Source: Moesziomyces globuligerus (Eukaryota > Basidiomycota > Ustilaginomycetes > Ustilaginales > Ustilaginaceae). From it: 64,000 nt of DNA. Shown in pieces: positions 31,501-41,365 of this stretch. The DNA is taken from positions 1,364,001-1,428,000 of the forward strand of contig JARVLF010000016.1 of assembly GCA_030849465.1 (NCBI GenBank), given 5' to 3'. Below the pieces are notes generated by a model that ran no database searches, had not been told where the DNA came from, and was given only the letters and a program-made list of their open reading frames with translations. Position numbers and translations under genes: made by a program. How positions within the stretch are numbered: position 1 is the stretch's first letter; every line of letters starts with the position of its first letter.

Positions 31501-32508
31501 CGTGGCATTGGTCAAGACGACGGGTACCGTGAGAGGCGTTGCTCCGGCCTGGGTCAGGTTGAAAGGGGGCGTTCCGGAGAAAGTTCGGGAGGCCTCGTCA
31601 AAGGATAGCCAGCCTCCAATGGCACTAGTATTTGCGCTCACCCGCAGCTGCGAGATGTTGACCGCGGACCCTGCCGAGTCAACGATCCCATTCAGGGGCA
31701 ATTCCGCGCTGAAAGGCTGTCCCGCTGTTGCGTTGATGAGGGGGAAAGGGGCCGACTGAACGAGTGAGGCTCCGCTCACCACCATTTCGAACGTGCTGTT
31801 GACACCTGCGTAACCTGCCACGTCGCTTGCAGTGACAACGACCGTGTAAAAGCTGCCAGCTGTGTGAACGTCTGTCGGTGCCACACCCCAGAGGGTAACG
31901 GTCTGGTCCAAGTGCATCCAATCTGGCAAGGGTGACCCATCAGCCAAGGCAGCCGATAGGTAGACGCGGTGACTATCAGAGGTGAACGAATCACCGGCGA
32001 AGCCCAAAGAGAACGACCAACCCAGAGGAAGAAGCTGAGCACCGGATGGCAGGATGGACCTTGCCCCGAGAGAGGTAGCGTTAGGCAGCTGTTGTGCGAG
32101 TGGCTTGTTGACGGTAGGTCCTGAGCCCCTCATCGTAATGAGCTGATATGTTGTGGATGCTGTGCTTCCGGTTTGGGGATTGTTCGCAACCAAGGTGATA
32201 TTGGTATCAACGCGGGAGGCTCCTGCTGGTGCAGCTGGCGGTGAGCCCGCGATCGAACGATTCGAAGGCTCGAACGTTGCCCAAGATGGCAGACCGGTGG
32301 CATTGTAATGCAGTGGCGCGGTCGAGTTGTTGTCCACGAACGTGTCTTCGGCGAACGACCAAGAGTAAGCTTGACCAGCACGAGCAATTCCAGGAAGTTG
32401 CGCAGAGATAGGTCGCTCCACGCGAACCTCGGCGTTGGCGTGACCGGCAAGGAGCGAGACGGCACAAAGCCATGCTCCAAATGATGATGCCTTCCCTTTT
32501 GAAAGCAT
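28561..32508 (-). CDS. AXL2: Axl2/Bud10-like cadherin-fold transmembrane polarity protein
   Basis: 1315 residues from an ATG at 32508. A signal peptide (about 1-26, ending GHANA) is followed by four dystroglycan-type cadherin-like (CADG) repeats to about residue 430. Each has the pattern WhxFDxxxxxhSGxPP, for example WLSFDEASRTFSGTPP and WIHFDPMTMLLSGNPP. After a Ser-rich stalk there is one transmembrane helix (about 497-520, IAASLGGVGGLVMLILLMM) with a CCRRCC juxtamembrane cluster, a possible palmitoylation site. The cytoplasmic tail is about 790 residues, mostly Ser/Arg-rich, but near its end (about 1200-1260) it carries another CADG-like signature. In yeast Axl2 marks bud sites and recruits polarity factors; here a role in cell polarity or hyphal growth is inferred. 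Confidence 0.85.
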   Translation of the reverse strand: MLSKGKASSFGAWLCAVSLLAGHANAEVRVERPISAQLPGIARAGQAYSWSFAEDTFVDNNSTAPLHYNATGLPSWATFEPSNRSIAGSPPAAPAGASRVDTNITLVANNPQTGSTASTTYQLITMRGSGPTVNKPLAQQLPNATSLGARSILPSGAQLLPLGWSFSLGFAGDSFTSDSHRVYLSAALADGSPLPDWMHLDQTVTLWGVAPTDVHTAGSFYTVVVTASDVAGYAGVNSTFEMVVSGASLVQSAPFPLINATAGQPFSAELPLNGIVDSAGSAVNISQLRVSANTSAIGGWLSFDEASRTFSGTPPFNLTQAGATPLTVPVVLTNATNPNAGPVATTARIYVYPSPFSVSSLPDVRVTPGKMFQVELGQYFRTTQSPPNLTLDPPSAKDWIHFDPMTMLLSGNPPKKGAERVEVQLSLETEQPGSSRSVSSRSFAIDPSSTSASPSPLPAPGRSTSSGSSSTASATSPAGFASSSGGSETGAQGLSTKAKIAIAASLGGVGGLVMLILLMMCCRRCCAAEDRYFRGAHPDDSRSDCEKSYEGRNLGDDDRTLADDRSPRFGWATLGAVGKKAGKDKKEEEEASPYLDPYAALAIDGTPATQRSPFSDAMTLAPSDEGYGQGSSNEHQRQAVVDLRNVAPSSMHPPSAFVPAPAFTITNPSPMAAEKPRRSSVLNLFSRTPKASKSTRSIPSLAATGPHPYQGDTDELGMGSGRDEVRPDLASPTSIGLGLEGMMGRDLSQMTTSKSLAARSSWESNLFYDDTMDRGVSTAAAPSTPERRRAVASRTEMLSLDSPLEVPVRRSLISAPMRHRNAHINTSPAFDLNHSFESSPERDDDVPKDRLSAAPASAGRSRGHTGPVASVDLDDAVVGYARKVSVETSGTVPPPQQVSIQQGQRNLSQHLENYMHQTTRGASIDTTRSGATSQGLNEDDPFEDAEDDPSNAAIKRDTAENTKRNSAASYVPNLAGAETSAVRYTDSRRSSMKPAFGQSTPTRGGEATSAASRTREDEAPQPQPTLRAVRQSTGHVPASPVVPGASQRDSNAAAENPKTPARNQRNSNAVGTGEATGASAGGARPWSAASSASRANAIFQTPQSTATPSRVAHKASASVSHRRSDSSTRSGDAPPLGGSTPWSRIRSHSVVVRPGELIRVSALAGTAAPPMVGGAPGSPGKRSGRKLSYHPVLQDEKYFEYYNTWPEFLHWLRWDDRMQELSGTVPPKFGPTPLTLKLAILARPTGGAPPSPSPNSSPSKFGARSSQGHTRTGSNASNASFNVGGGATAEDEVAAIVMLEIQKLAPSTPGNRAFI

Positions 32509-34143
32509 GACCGGCCAAGGTTGACGGTGAATCGAGCCAGGATAGTGTGCGGAGCGGCAAGCACGCCGGAAAGAGGGTGATCGAGATGAATCTGCTCAAA
32601 GAAGAGCGTCGGCTGTCTCGGAGCTCGTGACTCCTGTATTGCGTCCTTCCAATATCGATGGTGAGTCGAAATTTAGCTTTCCACGATGAGCTTGAGAGGT
32701 TCCGAGATGCTAGAGAACAGCCATGCGATAAGCTAGCTATCTATCGCTGTTTGCAAATGTCGGACCGATTCTTCGGGATAAAGAGGTAGAATGCTGTAGA
32801 AGCCAGTTAAGGAGTGTTGTTCGAAAGAAGGTCAAAAGAAGGTGTGGTCGTGGCCGCAAAGCTGAAGTATGAGTGGGGAGGGGGGAGGAGGAAAAGAAGT
32901 GGAGCGAAGTCAAGTCGCTAGCGAGACGACAGGGAAGAGGAGGGGGACTTGATCGTGAGGATGGTGGTGATTAGGATGGACGCGAAGCTGGTACGCGAAA
33001 CAGGTCAGCGATCAAAGCTATCAGGCCTATGTCAGAAGGCGGGCGGAGATCTGTCAGTGTGAATGAGTGTCCGATGACAAGTGGGGAGGACTCTGAAGCG
33101 CGGAGAACATGGACCCATTGCACGCCTTGAGGCCTGAGCTGGTCAGACTTGCCACTTTGGACGCGTGAAGGGATACGCGACCAAGATCCCGCGGACCGGC
33201 GCGACAGACCGTGAGGAAGGGCCTGGCTGAAGATGATGAGCGCGGGGGGGGGGGGGTCTGTAACAGCTTCACGCAGCTTGACAAGATCTTCAACGCAAGG
33301 GGTCGGTTTGCGAGCGGATTGAGCTGCCTCAGCACATTCTCGGCATCAAGGCAGTGTCAGTGCAAGCTTGTCGGTGACGCGAGCCGTAGCTTCTTCTCGA
33401 TCATGCCGACTCCTATTGTAGGAAAGGCAAGGCGATCGCGACACGCTGAAGGCGAAAACCATAGCGCTTGCATGACCTCGGCCTGGGCATGTGAGCTCGA
33501 TTTAGAAGGTGGGCAAGGCGTGCCGTCAAGATGCAGGCGATGGAATGAAGGCCGCTTTGCGGTATGTTGGTGCAGCATGGCAGGGGGAGGATTGGTCATG
33601 CAGGGTCCAGATTGGAGGACTGCGAAGCAGCCTAGCAGACAGTTCAGAGGCACACAGCGCCAACGCGTTACAAGCAGCAGAGAGTCGGAAAGGGCCCTGC
33701 CTGATTCAGCTGGCAGCTGGCTGTGAAGGTTCGTTCGTGTGTCGAGATGGGAGTAGAGGCGTGTGGTGTCCGGCAGCAAACGCGTACCGCTGCCAGGCAC
33801 CGGCGACACCGAGATCTGCACGTTCTTTTCCCTTGCATACGTCAAGAATGCGCCGCGCTCCGAAGACCCTGGCTGATTTTTGTGCGGCTCACCATTTCTT
33901 GAAGGGTCTAACACAATTCTTCCGAGTTTTTCCCGAGTCCCGCGATCTTGCCCAGACGCGAAGCAGCGTGGCCTTGCACGGGCCCACTGGCTGCACCTTC
34001 GCCCGCTCATGACCGATTCCATTTGACACCTGACGTCGACCATCCACTCGACCATCCTCATCGCCAAATCCGTTCGATCGTGGAAAAAAATCCGACAAGG
34101 CACTACCGTCTTTCTGCGATTCGGATCGGAGACGCTCTTCAGC
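32509..34143. promoter_or_regulatory. Divergent intergenic region, Axl2-like gene / BET3
   Basis: The 1.6 kb separate two divergent genes. Frames here are short or overlap BET3 exons on the wrong strand and have no domain. It contains a G13 run (33244-33256). I see no RNA gene. Confidence 0.5.
33244..33256. repeat. Homopolymeric G13 tract
   Basis: Thirteen consecutive G residues in the intergenic region about 740 bases upstream of the Axl2-like start codon. Confidence 0.9.
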
Positions 34144-35013
34144 ATGTCCACAAAACAGTACAAGCAAGCCGGCGAAGATGTGTGGAAGAACAGGACAGAG
34201 AAGATTGTACGTATCCGCCGACCATGCGCACCAGGCTTGAGCGCATCACATGGAGCAGGAACAGAGAACGTAGGTCTCGATGTATACTGACAATCTTCTG
34301 CTTTCCCAACGAACGCAAGAATGCGGAACTTTTCACCCTGACGTATGGAGCTTTGGTGATCCAGCTGATCAAGGACTACGAGGATTACGCAGAGGTCAAC
34401 AAGCAGCTGGAAAAGATGTAAGCAGGCCTTCTTTGGTCGAAAGCAGCGGATCGCTGAAGCGATGCTGACGCCACAATTCCGCTTCTCTCATGTTCACTCG
34501 CCACCGCATAGGGGTTACAACATCGGCACTCGATTGATAGAGGACTTCCTGGCTCGCACCAATCTGTCAAAGTGCTCCGACTTTCGCGAGGTGGGCGAAG
34601 TGGTCAGCAAAGTAGGCTTCAAGATGTTCCTCAACATCACGCCCAACGTCATTCATCATCAGCAAGAAGAGGCTACCTCGCCGCCGGCATCATCGAGCGC
34701 AGCATCGGCACAACCACCATCAGCTCCCGCCGCGCAAGCGGGAGCCTCTGCTGGAGGAGGAGTGCGGGAGTTCAGCTTGCTCCTGGACGAGAACCCTTTG
34801 GCCGAATTTGTCGAGCTACCACGGGATGCAAGGGCTGGAGGACTCTGGTTCAGCAACGTGCTCGCTGGCGTGCTGCGGGGTGCGCTCGAGATGGTGCAGA
34901 TGCAGACGGAATGCTTCTTCGTGTCCGATACATTGAGAGGCGACGAGACCACCGAGCTCCGAGTGCGCTTGATCAAGCACCTTGACGAAGAAGCGCCCAT
35001 CGCGGATGACTGA
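34144..35013 (+). CDS. BET3: TRAPP complex core subunit Bet3
   Basis: Three exons: 34144-34206, 34320-34417 and 34512-35013; introns are 113 and 94 nt with GTACGT and GTAAGC donors. The protein has 220 residues. It begins MSTKQYKQAGEDVWKNRTEKI, continues with NAELFTLTYGALV and MGYNIGTRLIEDFLART, and ends in LAGVLRGALEMVQMQTECF plus a D-rich tail, matching Bet3/TRAPPC3 throughout. C75 corresponds to the cysteine that is acylated in mammalian Bet3. Bet3 is a core of the TRAPP Rab-GEF complexes that activate Ypt1 in ER-Golgi traffic and autophagy. A roughly 30-residue Ala/Ser/Pro/Gly-rich insertion follows NITPNVIHHQQEE, between strands that are directly connected in other Bet3 proteins. Confidence 0.95.
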
Positions 35014-36141
35014 GTGCAACACATCTGCGGCGCCTGCATGCCGTCGCCGCGCGCACAGAGAACGACCAGCTGGGCACTGTCCAAGTCCCCGCTCCGCATC
35101 GCGACTGCGACCTGTACTTTTAGTGAACGGTGTTTCCGTCAATTCTGAGGCTGATGTCGATCCGCCTCTTCTACCTAGGCTTCCCAAGCAGAATTTGGGG
35201 CTGGACCGAGACCCGCAGGATGTCGCTCCATGTCGCTAGTTTTTCGTCGTGATCGAAGCATTCACCTACCGTCAATCAAACGTGCGGGTAAGGATTGTCA
35301 TTCGGAATAGGCGGGAACGTAGCTGCGAGATTGAGCTTCTCATCCCAATTTCATCGGGCGTTCCGATGAAGCCAGTCCTGCATCCAACACGCCCCGCCAC
35401 CGCAATTTGGGTTGCATGTCACCGGTGTCCATGCGCTCTAGGGGAAGATCCAACCTTACCGTTTCGCATTCGTATAATCACAGCCTTGTCAGGCAGTGCT
35501 CGAGTCTCTCCCTCGAGCTCTTGGAAATCCCGTATCGACAGCATTGCAACACAGCTTGCTCGTCTCCTCGTTTTGAAAATATACGGTTTTGCCTCGAGCC
35601 AGCTCGGTGGGACCGTCCAAACCTTGTGCTTGTGATGAACTCTGATGCATGTGAAGCGACTGTGCCCCACCTGCCTCTTCTGCAAGAACGCTGCTCTTGA
35701 CCGCCGAGACAGGGTTGCGGGTACAATGAGGCACGTTCGTATTCTCTCACGCCTTCAGCTGTACGTCGCAGCTACTTGCCGCCTTCGCAGCTCTGCACAG
35801 TCACATTTGCACTCAATCCGCTCCATAGAGCTGAGGAGAGCGAAGCGCTTCGGACTCAATGTCGCCGGTTGCTCGAAGTCCTCCTCGACTGCACAGCCGC
35901 ATCTTGCTTCGCTCTCAGGGCCTATTGCTCAGGCCATATTGCACAAAGTGGCGGAACGACCTCCCATCTTGCAGAGCCATCCGTCTCTTCAAACCCATTG
36001 ATCGACAGCATCGCTGCACCAGTGGATCTTATATCAGTCGCGCTGTTGCGTCGACCGATTCTACCCGCTCATTCTTCCTTTAAACCTCGGACATTGTTGC
36101 ATCTGTACAAAAGTTCGCTCACACTATTAGAACCCGCAAGC
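35014..36141. other. Intergenic region between BET3 and the 36.1-kb gene
   Basis: The frame of the next gene is open back to about 35776 but has no ATG before 36142, so this is leader and promoter. No other gene is supported. Confidence 0.5.
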
Positions 36142-39100
36142 ATGTCGGGCCTGGGTGTGGATCTGAACAGCCCTTACCCTCGCAAGTCATCTGGCGGCAG
36201 GAACAAGGAAAGCAAAGCCCTTCACCGACCTCATCTCTCTGCAACCGAAGAAATAAGGCTATCGAGTCAAGGCGAGATGCCAACGTTAGACACCGCTCAG
36301 CTCAGACTCCCCTTCTCGCCCTTGACTCTGGGCGAGCTTGGCCTTCAACCACCTGACACTCCGAGTGCCTTGCTCGATATCACACCCAACGTAGCTGCTG
36401 CAAATCCGGGAGATTCCTCAGAAAAGAGTCTCCCCGGAAGTAATTGCGCTCGACTTGGCATTCATAGCACTTCCAGGCTAGATGTGCTCTCCGCGACAGA
36501 TGTAGATCGCAACACCGAAACGGGTATCTATGACAAAAGCCCTCTCCGCACCAGCGAAAGCTCGAGGGATCGCTCGGAGGCCGATTCTTACGACCAAATC
36601 GCAGACCCTTTCCTCGCGACCTTTCTTCAGAGCTTGGCCGAAGAAGAGACGACTCGTGCCGATGTCGCCTCTGCTGGAACCCACGGTGACCGTGAGTCCT
36701 CAACTTCAGCCCTCAAAAATTTCTCTGCTCATGCTCAAACGGTGGCCACAATCTCTACAAATGGCCCAGAGAAGGATGTCCCATCCCCACCAAGAAGCTC
36801 CAAAATACACCCGGCAAGTGCTTCGAAGAAAGGCCCTACTGCTTCTAGCAAGATTCTCACGTCACAGAGCTCGGTGGCTAAGCGGAGCTCCGGGCAGCCT
36901 TCTTCCGAAGCAAGCTTTTCAAAGCCCCAGGTATCTGTCAAAAGTACGGCTGGCGATGCGCAAAGCAAAACCGCTAGTGATGATGACAAGGCTCAAGCCG
37001 TGTCTCTTTCAATCTGGCCATCAGGCCTGACCTCGACCTCGGCAGGTTCTCAGATCACTTCAAGTCCTTCTGAGCATGGAGGTTCCCATCCAGAACCGCC
37101 TCAGCGCATCGGAACCCCTTCGGACACTCGTGCGCTTCGCGACAGTGATTGTTTCGGGCAGGACCAGGAGACAAGCAAGCGTTCCAAGTCCGGTTGGTCA
37201 ATGAGTATGGCAAGTCTCTCAACCCTTTCCTTGCCGCAAGCACCACCACTGCAGCCCCTTCATCGATATCCGGGCCAAATTTGGGAGACAGACGGACGCT
37301 ATGAACCGGACCGTGACCAGGATCGTGACTCAGAGGCTGGAGGCCCGGCTGGCGTAAGCCCGTCTCGTAGCGATGGTCTCGGCTCTTCTTCGAAAGCGAG
37401 TTTGGCGGAGACCCTCAGCGCTGAGAGCTCATCTGCGCGTCCCACACAGAGCCGCCCTCATTCAGCTTCAAGTGGCGATTCGCTTTCACGACCCTTCTCG
37501 TCTTCTGCCAGGTCGCTGAAAAGGCGTGCAGACGACAAGCATTTGGCGGAAGCATTAGCAGGATCCGGTGGGTCTGGCAGTCCTCTACCTCTGGCTAGCT
37601 CATCGTCCGACATGAGTCAGCTGAAGGGCTCGACTAGCTCAGCTCAACGTCTTTGGGATCCTTGCGCTGGGCTACCATGGCAGCTGACGCCGACAGAAGC
37701 TGCACAGCCACATCAATCTTGTGTCAAGAAGTCATCTGAAAACATGTCATCTACGACTGTCTCAACTGGATGTCCCCCGGATCATACAACCTCGCAGCAG
37801 CCATCAACATCTGCTCAAGATGCGTCCGCGAGTGGTTCGTGCTCCAACGACTTCACTCGGAAAGCTCTTTTCAACTTCATCAGAAGCACCAACCTTAGCA
37901 AGTCCACAATCCAATCCTCATCGGGTACGACAGCCTGTCTTCCAGCAAGTCTCGGCACGATATCAGCGAACACTTCGCCGGGAGAAGCACCTTCGAAGGC
38001 AGCGACGCGGCGGCTCTCTTCGAGCTGGCCTTCTTCGGTGCCAGCAGAGCTACAAGCGCATTTACAGAACTGGCAGCAGCAGCGCAAGCGATCGAAGGTC
38101 AGCTCAGGAGGTCAGGATGAGGCCTGTAAAGCATCAAGCTCCGACGGGGCACCGAAACGGCAGAAAGGAAGATGCTCACCCCCTGAACAGGCGCAGTCCG
38201 AAAGCAAGAAAGCGGTGTCGAACGTGCGGAGTGGTATGGAGACAGAGCAAGAGCGAAAGACCCGCAGGCACGAACAGTATCAGCGGCTTCTTCTCCAGAT
38301 TCAGGCGCAGATGCGATCAAGCATGCAGCGGGAGAAAGAAAAGCAGAGGCAAAAGCAAGAAGAGCGTTCTTCGGAAAGGAAGGAGGTTGTTCTGAAAGCA
38401 CCTGAGGCCCCCGGAGCGACTGGTCAGCATGTCCCTTCTGCGTCTCGAGCCCCTCAGGACCTGTCCCAAACAGCAGTCCAGGCTCGAAAGGGATCTATCG
38501 GGAGTGGGAACAGGTCAATCACGACCAAAGTCTCGACCGGCATGGACGCTATCCTTGCATTGCGGTCGGATCGGAAGAGCAAGCAGCGCCAGAGCCAGGA
38601 GGCGCTGAAGAGCGATCTTCCCAAATCGACCGACCAGCTGCAAGAGGTTGTCCTGAACCAGGTCGCAGCAGCAGCATCCCATCCCAACATCGGAGGCTCT
38701 CGAAGCGAGTTTCCGAGCCAGACACCCGTGAGCTTACCCACGTCCATGGGAGCGGAAGCCACATTGCCGGTGATCGAGCCATCAAGATCTTCGCATTTTC
38801 CCCATCCTATGCTGTCGATCCTCACCGCTCCCGGACCTTCCCAGGGACAGCTTACCCCTTCTGTACCGTGGGACCAGTCTTCAGCATGGCAGTCATATCC
38901 TTGGGGGTGGAATGCGCCGTGGCGCCCGAGCCCTCTCGACGCAGTGCCGGCTCGGGCACCCGTACCGATGATGGCGGAGCTAAGCCCCTGGGTGAATGCA
39001 AGCCTTCAAGGGGGGGCCGGAGTCCCTAGCAACCCCAATATCGAGCTAGCACGAAGCCCCATGCTGAAGCATCCTAACTGGCGAAGTGGACTCGGAGATC

Positions 39101-39402
39101 TGCCCGTGATGCCGAACTTTGTCGTCCCAGACTCGCTTGGGACAATGTCGAGCTGCAGACCTAGGATGGAAGACGCAACATGCCTTTCCTCTGTCTTCCC
39201 TCCTTCGACGTATTCCTCCGCCGAAAGCTGCGATCCGGAGACAGCGTCGACACAAACGCAGGGACAGGGGTATGCGAGCAAGAAACGGCCCTTCTCGCCA
39301 GGAAACGAGGTGGTGTTCTGGGCGGCGAAAGGAGAGTCCTCGGTCAAGCTCAAGGGAAGAGTACAGAGTGTAGGTCGAGACTTCGAAGTCCTGGTGGTAT
39401 GA
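36142..39402 (+). CDS. Large disordered protein with basic coiled coil, unknown function
   Basis: The only in-frame ATG near the beginning is at 36142, giving 1086 residues. I do not recognise the family. Most of the protein is Ser/Thr/Pro-rich. A Gln/Glu/Arg/Lys-rich helix (QEQRKTRR-like, through MQREKEKQRQKQEERSSER; DNA about 38230-38390) should form a coiled coil or long single helix. A Pro/Trp-rich part follows (WQSYPWGWNAPWRPSP). The last roughly 35 residues (FSPGNEVVFWAAKGES... to VGRDFEVLVV) alternate hydrophobic residues like a small beta-barrel such as a Tudor or KOW module, though too short to assign. A basic KRLR/KRQKGR region suggests nuclear location. Confidence 0.6.
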   Translation: MSGLGVDLNSPYPRKSSGGRNKESKALHRPHLSATEEIRLSSQGEMPTLDTAQLRLPFSPLTLGELGLQPPDTPSALLDITPNVAAANPGDSSEKSLPGSNCARLGIHSTSRLDVLSATDVDRNTETGIYDKSPLRTSESSRDRSEADSYDQIADPFLATFLQSLAEEETTRADVASAGTHGDRESSTSALKNFSAHAQTVATISTNGPEKDVPSPPRSSKIHPASASKKGPTASSKILTSQSSVAKRSSGQPSSEASFSKPQVSVKSTAGDAQSKTASDDDKAQAVSLSIWPSGLTSTSAGSQITSSPSEHGGSHPEPPQRIGTPSDTRALRDSDCFGQDQETSKRSKSGWSMSMASLSTLSLPQAPPLQPLHRYPGQIWETDGRYEPDRDQDRDSEAGGPAGVSPSRSDGLGSSSKASLAETLSAESSSARPTQSRPHSASSGDSLSRPFSSSARSLKRRADDKHLAEALAGSGGSGSPLPLASSSSDMSQLKGSTSSAQRLWDPCAGLPWQLTPTEAAQPHQSCVKKSSENMSSTTVSTGCPPDHTTSQQPSTSAQDASASGSCSNDFTRKALFNFIRSTNLSKSTIQSSSGTTACLPASLGTISANTSPGEAPSKAATRRLSSSWPSSVPAELQAHLQNWQQQRKRSKVSSGGQDEACKASSSDGAPKRQKGRCSPPEQAQSESKKAVSNVRSGMETEQERKTRRHEQYQRLLLQIQAQMRSSMQREKEKQRQKQEERSSERKEVVLKAPEAPGATGQHVPSASRAPQDLSQTAVQARKGSIGSGNRSITTKVSTGMDAILALRSDRKSKQRQSQEALKSDLPKSTDQLQEVVLNQVAAAASHPNIGGSRSEFPSQTPVSLPTSMGAEATLPVIEPSRSSHFPHPMLSILTAPGPSQGQLTPSVPWDQSSAWQSYPWGWNAPWRPSPLDAVPARAPVPMMAELSPWVNASLQGGAGVPSNPNIELARSPMLKHPNWRSGLGDLPVMPNFVVPDSLGTMSSCRPRMEDATCLSSVFPPSTYSSAESCDPETASTQTQGQGYASKKRPFSPGNEVVFWAAKGESSVKLKGRVQSVGRDFEVLVV

Positions 39403-40230
39403 TGGCAGACACTGATCGCTCATACGTCCTGGTGATTGTTTTGCCTGGTCTCCCGGCTGATGACTGTTCCACGTACCCAACGTCGCGCCTACAGATGACG
39501 GATTCGTCGGCTTGCGTTGCGGTTGCGACGGAAACCAGCCCGACTTTTGGAGGCGACGAAGAGGCAGCTATAACTTGCGTAAGTACCACTGCGTCTCCAA
39601 GCGAACAGCTCCTGTGCCGATGCAGAATCAGCTTTCCAACTGACTTTGGCAATGTTGCTTTGCCTACGCCCAGGAAGTCTACCAGCACGTTTCGTGGGCA
39701 AACATTGTGCCGCGGGATCAAGCGATTGCACTGGGTTTTCTGCGAGCGGATGAGTAGCACCCATGCTGTGCCGATGCACCATCAGCTGCCGTCAGCGTCG
39801 TTTTTGGGCTTTTGGCTCTAATGCGCGTGGCCCCGTGTTGACGGATGGTGATGGCCACCAAGCAAGGAGGGTTGGCGGGAGACAGGGTTGAAAATGTTCA
39901 TCTTGTTACATCACGAATATGTACAAATTACGTCCGGCAGAGAAATTCGGGAAGCGGGTGTTGGATCGAGAAGGGGACGCGCGTATGCTGGCGAGAGGTG
40001 AAGTGCTGCTGCTGGGGTGGAGTGATCTTGTGGTTCTCCACTTGTTGGCAGACCGCGAGCCGCACGCGCCTGGACTCTGTTTCCAAGCAATCATCACCAC
40101 CATCTCACAGCGTCGACCAGACCCCTTCTACCGCCGCCGCATCTTCACCCTTTGAGCACGCACTCATATATCAGCGCAGCAACTTCGTTTAAGGCCCCTT
40201 TATTCGTCGACGGTGGGAAGATTGGCAAGG
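39403..40230. other. Intergenic region upstream of RPN12
   Basis: This is the 3' flank of the preceding gene and the RPN12 promoter. Frames across it are short and inconsistent. The RPN12 frame opens with a GTG at 40213, before the true ATG at 40231. Confidence 0.5.
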
Positions 40231-41109
40231 ATGTCGTTGGGAGCGATGCACAAGTCGCTAGTGGCGGCGTTTTCGTCGCCGGCCTCGAAGCCGGAGGATG
40301 TGCGCACGCTGTTGACCAAGCTCAAGATCGGCTTGACGGAACAGAATCTGCTGGTGCCGTCGCTGGCTACGTCGGCTTCCAAGACGGATCTGGAGATGGC
40401 GCGGTCGGTGTTGGAGATGGGTGCGTTCTACTCGGTTCGCATCGGCGATATCCCGGGATTCGACCGGTACATCTCGCTGCTCACACCGTTCTACGACGCA
40501 TCGCTTGCGGCATCGGACAACTACGAGCCCCTGTTGGGGCTGAGGCTGTTGAGGCTGCTGAGCTCCAACCAGATCTCGGCCTTCCACACGCTGATCGAAA
40601 CGCTGCCAACCGAGCTGGTCAACAAGAGCAAGTTCCTCCAACACCCCGTCAGCCTCGAGCGATGGTTGATGGAGGGAAGCTACTCCAAGGTCTGGAGGCT
40701 CAGTAGGGAGAAGCCTCCGCAGCACGAATATGCCTTCTTCGTTGATCTGCTAATGGACATGATCCGAAACGAGATTGCAAGCTGCGAAGAAAAGGCGTAC
40801 GACCACCTCGCGCTCCACGACGCGGCGACGTTGCTCTTCTTTGAAAACTTGGACCAGGTCCTCGCTTTCGCCCAAGCCGTAAGCTTCCCTTGACCCCTCC
40901 ATCCCAAGCGTGCTGGATTGGACTCGAACACTGACTTTTTGATTCTATTGTTGTCTTGGCGCTGCTAGAGAGGATGGCAGGTCAACCCTTCGACGCAGGT
41001 GGTCAGCTTCACCTCGTCCGACGCCACACACACCGCCAACGCCATCCCCAAGAAGGCCACCATCGCCACCAACCTCGTCTTTGCAAAGGAACTCGAATCC
41101 ATCGTCTAG
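40231..41109 (+). CDS. RPN12: 26S proteasome regulatory subunit Rpn12 (PSMD8)
   Basis: Two exons, 40231-40878 and 40969-41109, separated by a 90-nt intron (GTAAGC donor, CTAG acceptor). The 262-residue product begins MSLGAMHKSLVAAF. Conserved Rpn12 segments include the helical-repeat region with LEMGAFYSVRIGDIPGFDRY and LLGLRLLRLLSSNQISAFHTLIE, the CSN8/PSMD8 domain with HPVSLERWLMEGSYSKVW, and the PCI-type end. The second exon supplies the C terminus RGWQVNPSTQVVSF... through AKELESIV; without splicing it would end SFP at 40893 and lack this winged-helix tail. Rpn12 is a lid subunit whose C-terminal helix is known to help lock the lid onto the base. Confidence 0.94.
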
Positions 41110-41365
41110 GCTTTCTCCCACCTTTCGCCGCCTTCCGTGTCTCACTGCAATCCTAGTCTCTTCGACCGCCGTACAGTTCCGTTTCAGCCGCAGTTGAAAG
41201 GGATCAGAAGAGCGAGTGTGTGTCTGAATGCGCATTTGCTTGCGTGTGTGTGTGTTTGTGCATTGCAACCCAAAACCCAAGAGGAACCGAGAGGCGAGAA
41301 GGGTGAAATAGGCAAGATGGAGAGCTAGGAAGGCATGACATTTGCGATGACGACGGCTCTATGAA

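Noticed and set aside
33357..34163. 268-codon minus-strand frame upstream of BET3
   Set aside because: It overlaps BET3 exon 1 on the opposite strand, has no domain, and its start lies inside BET3.
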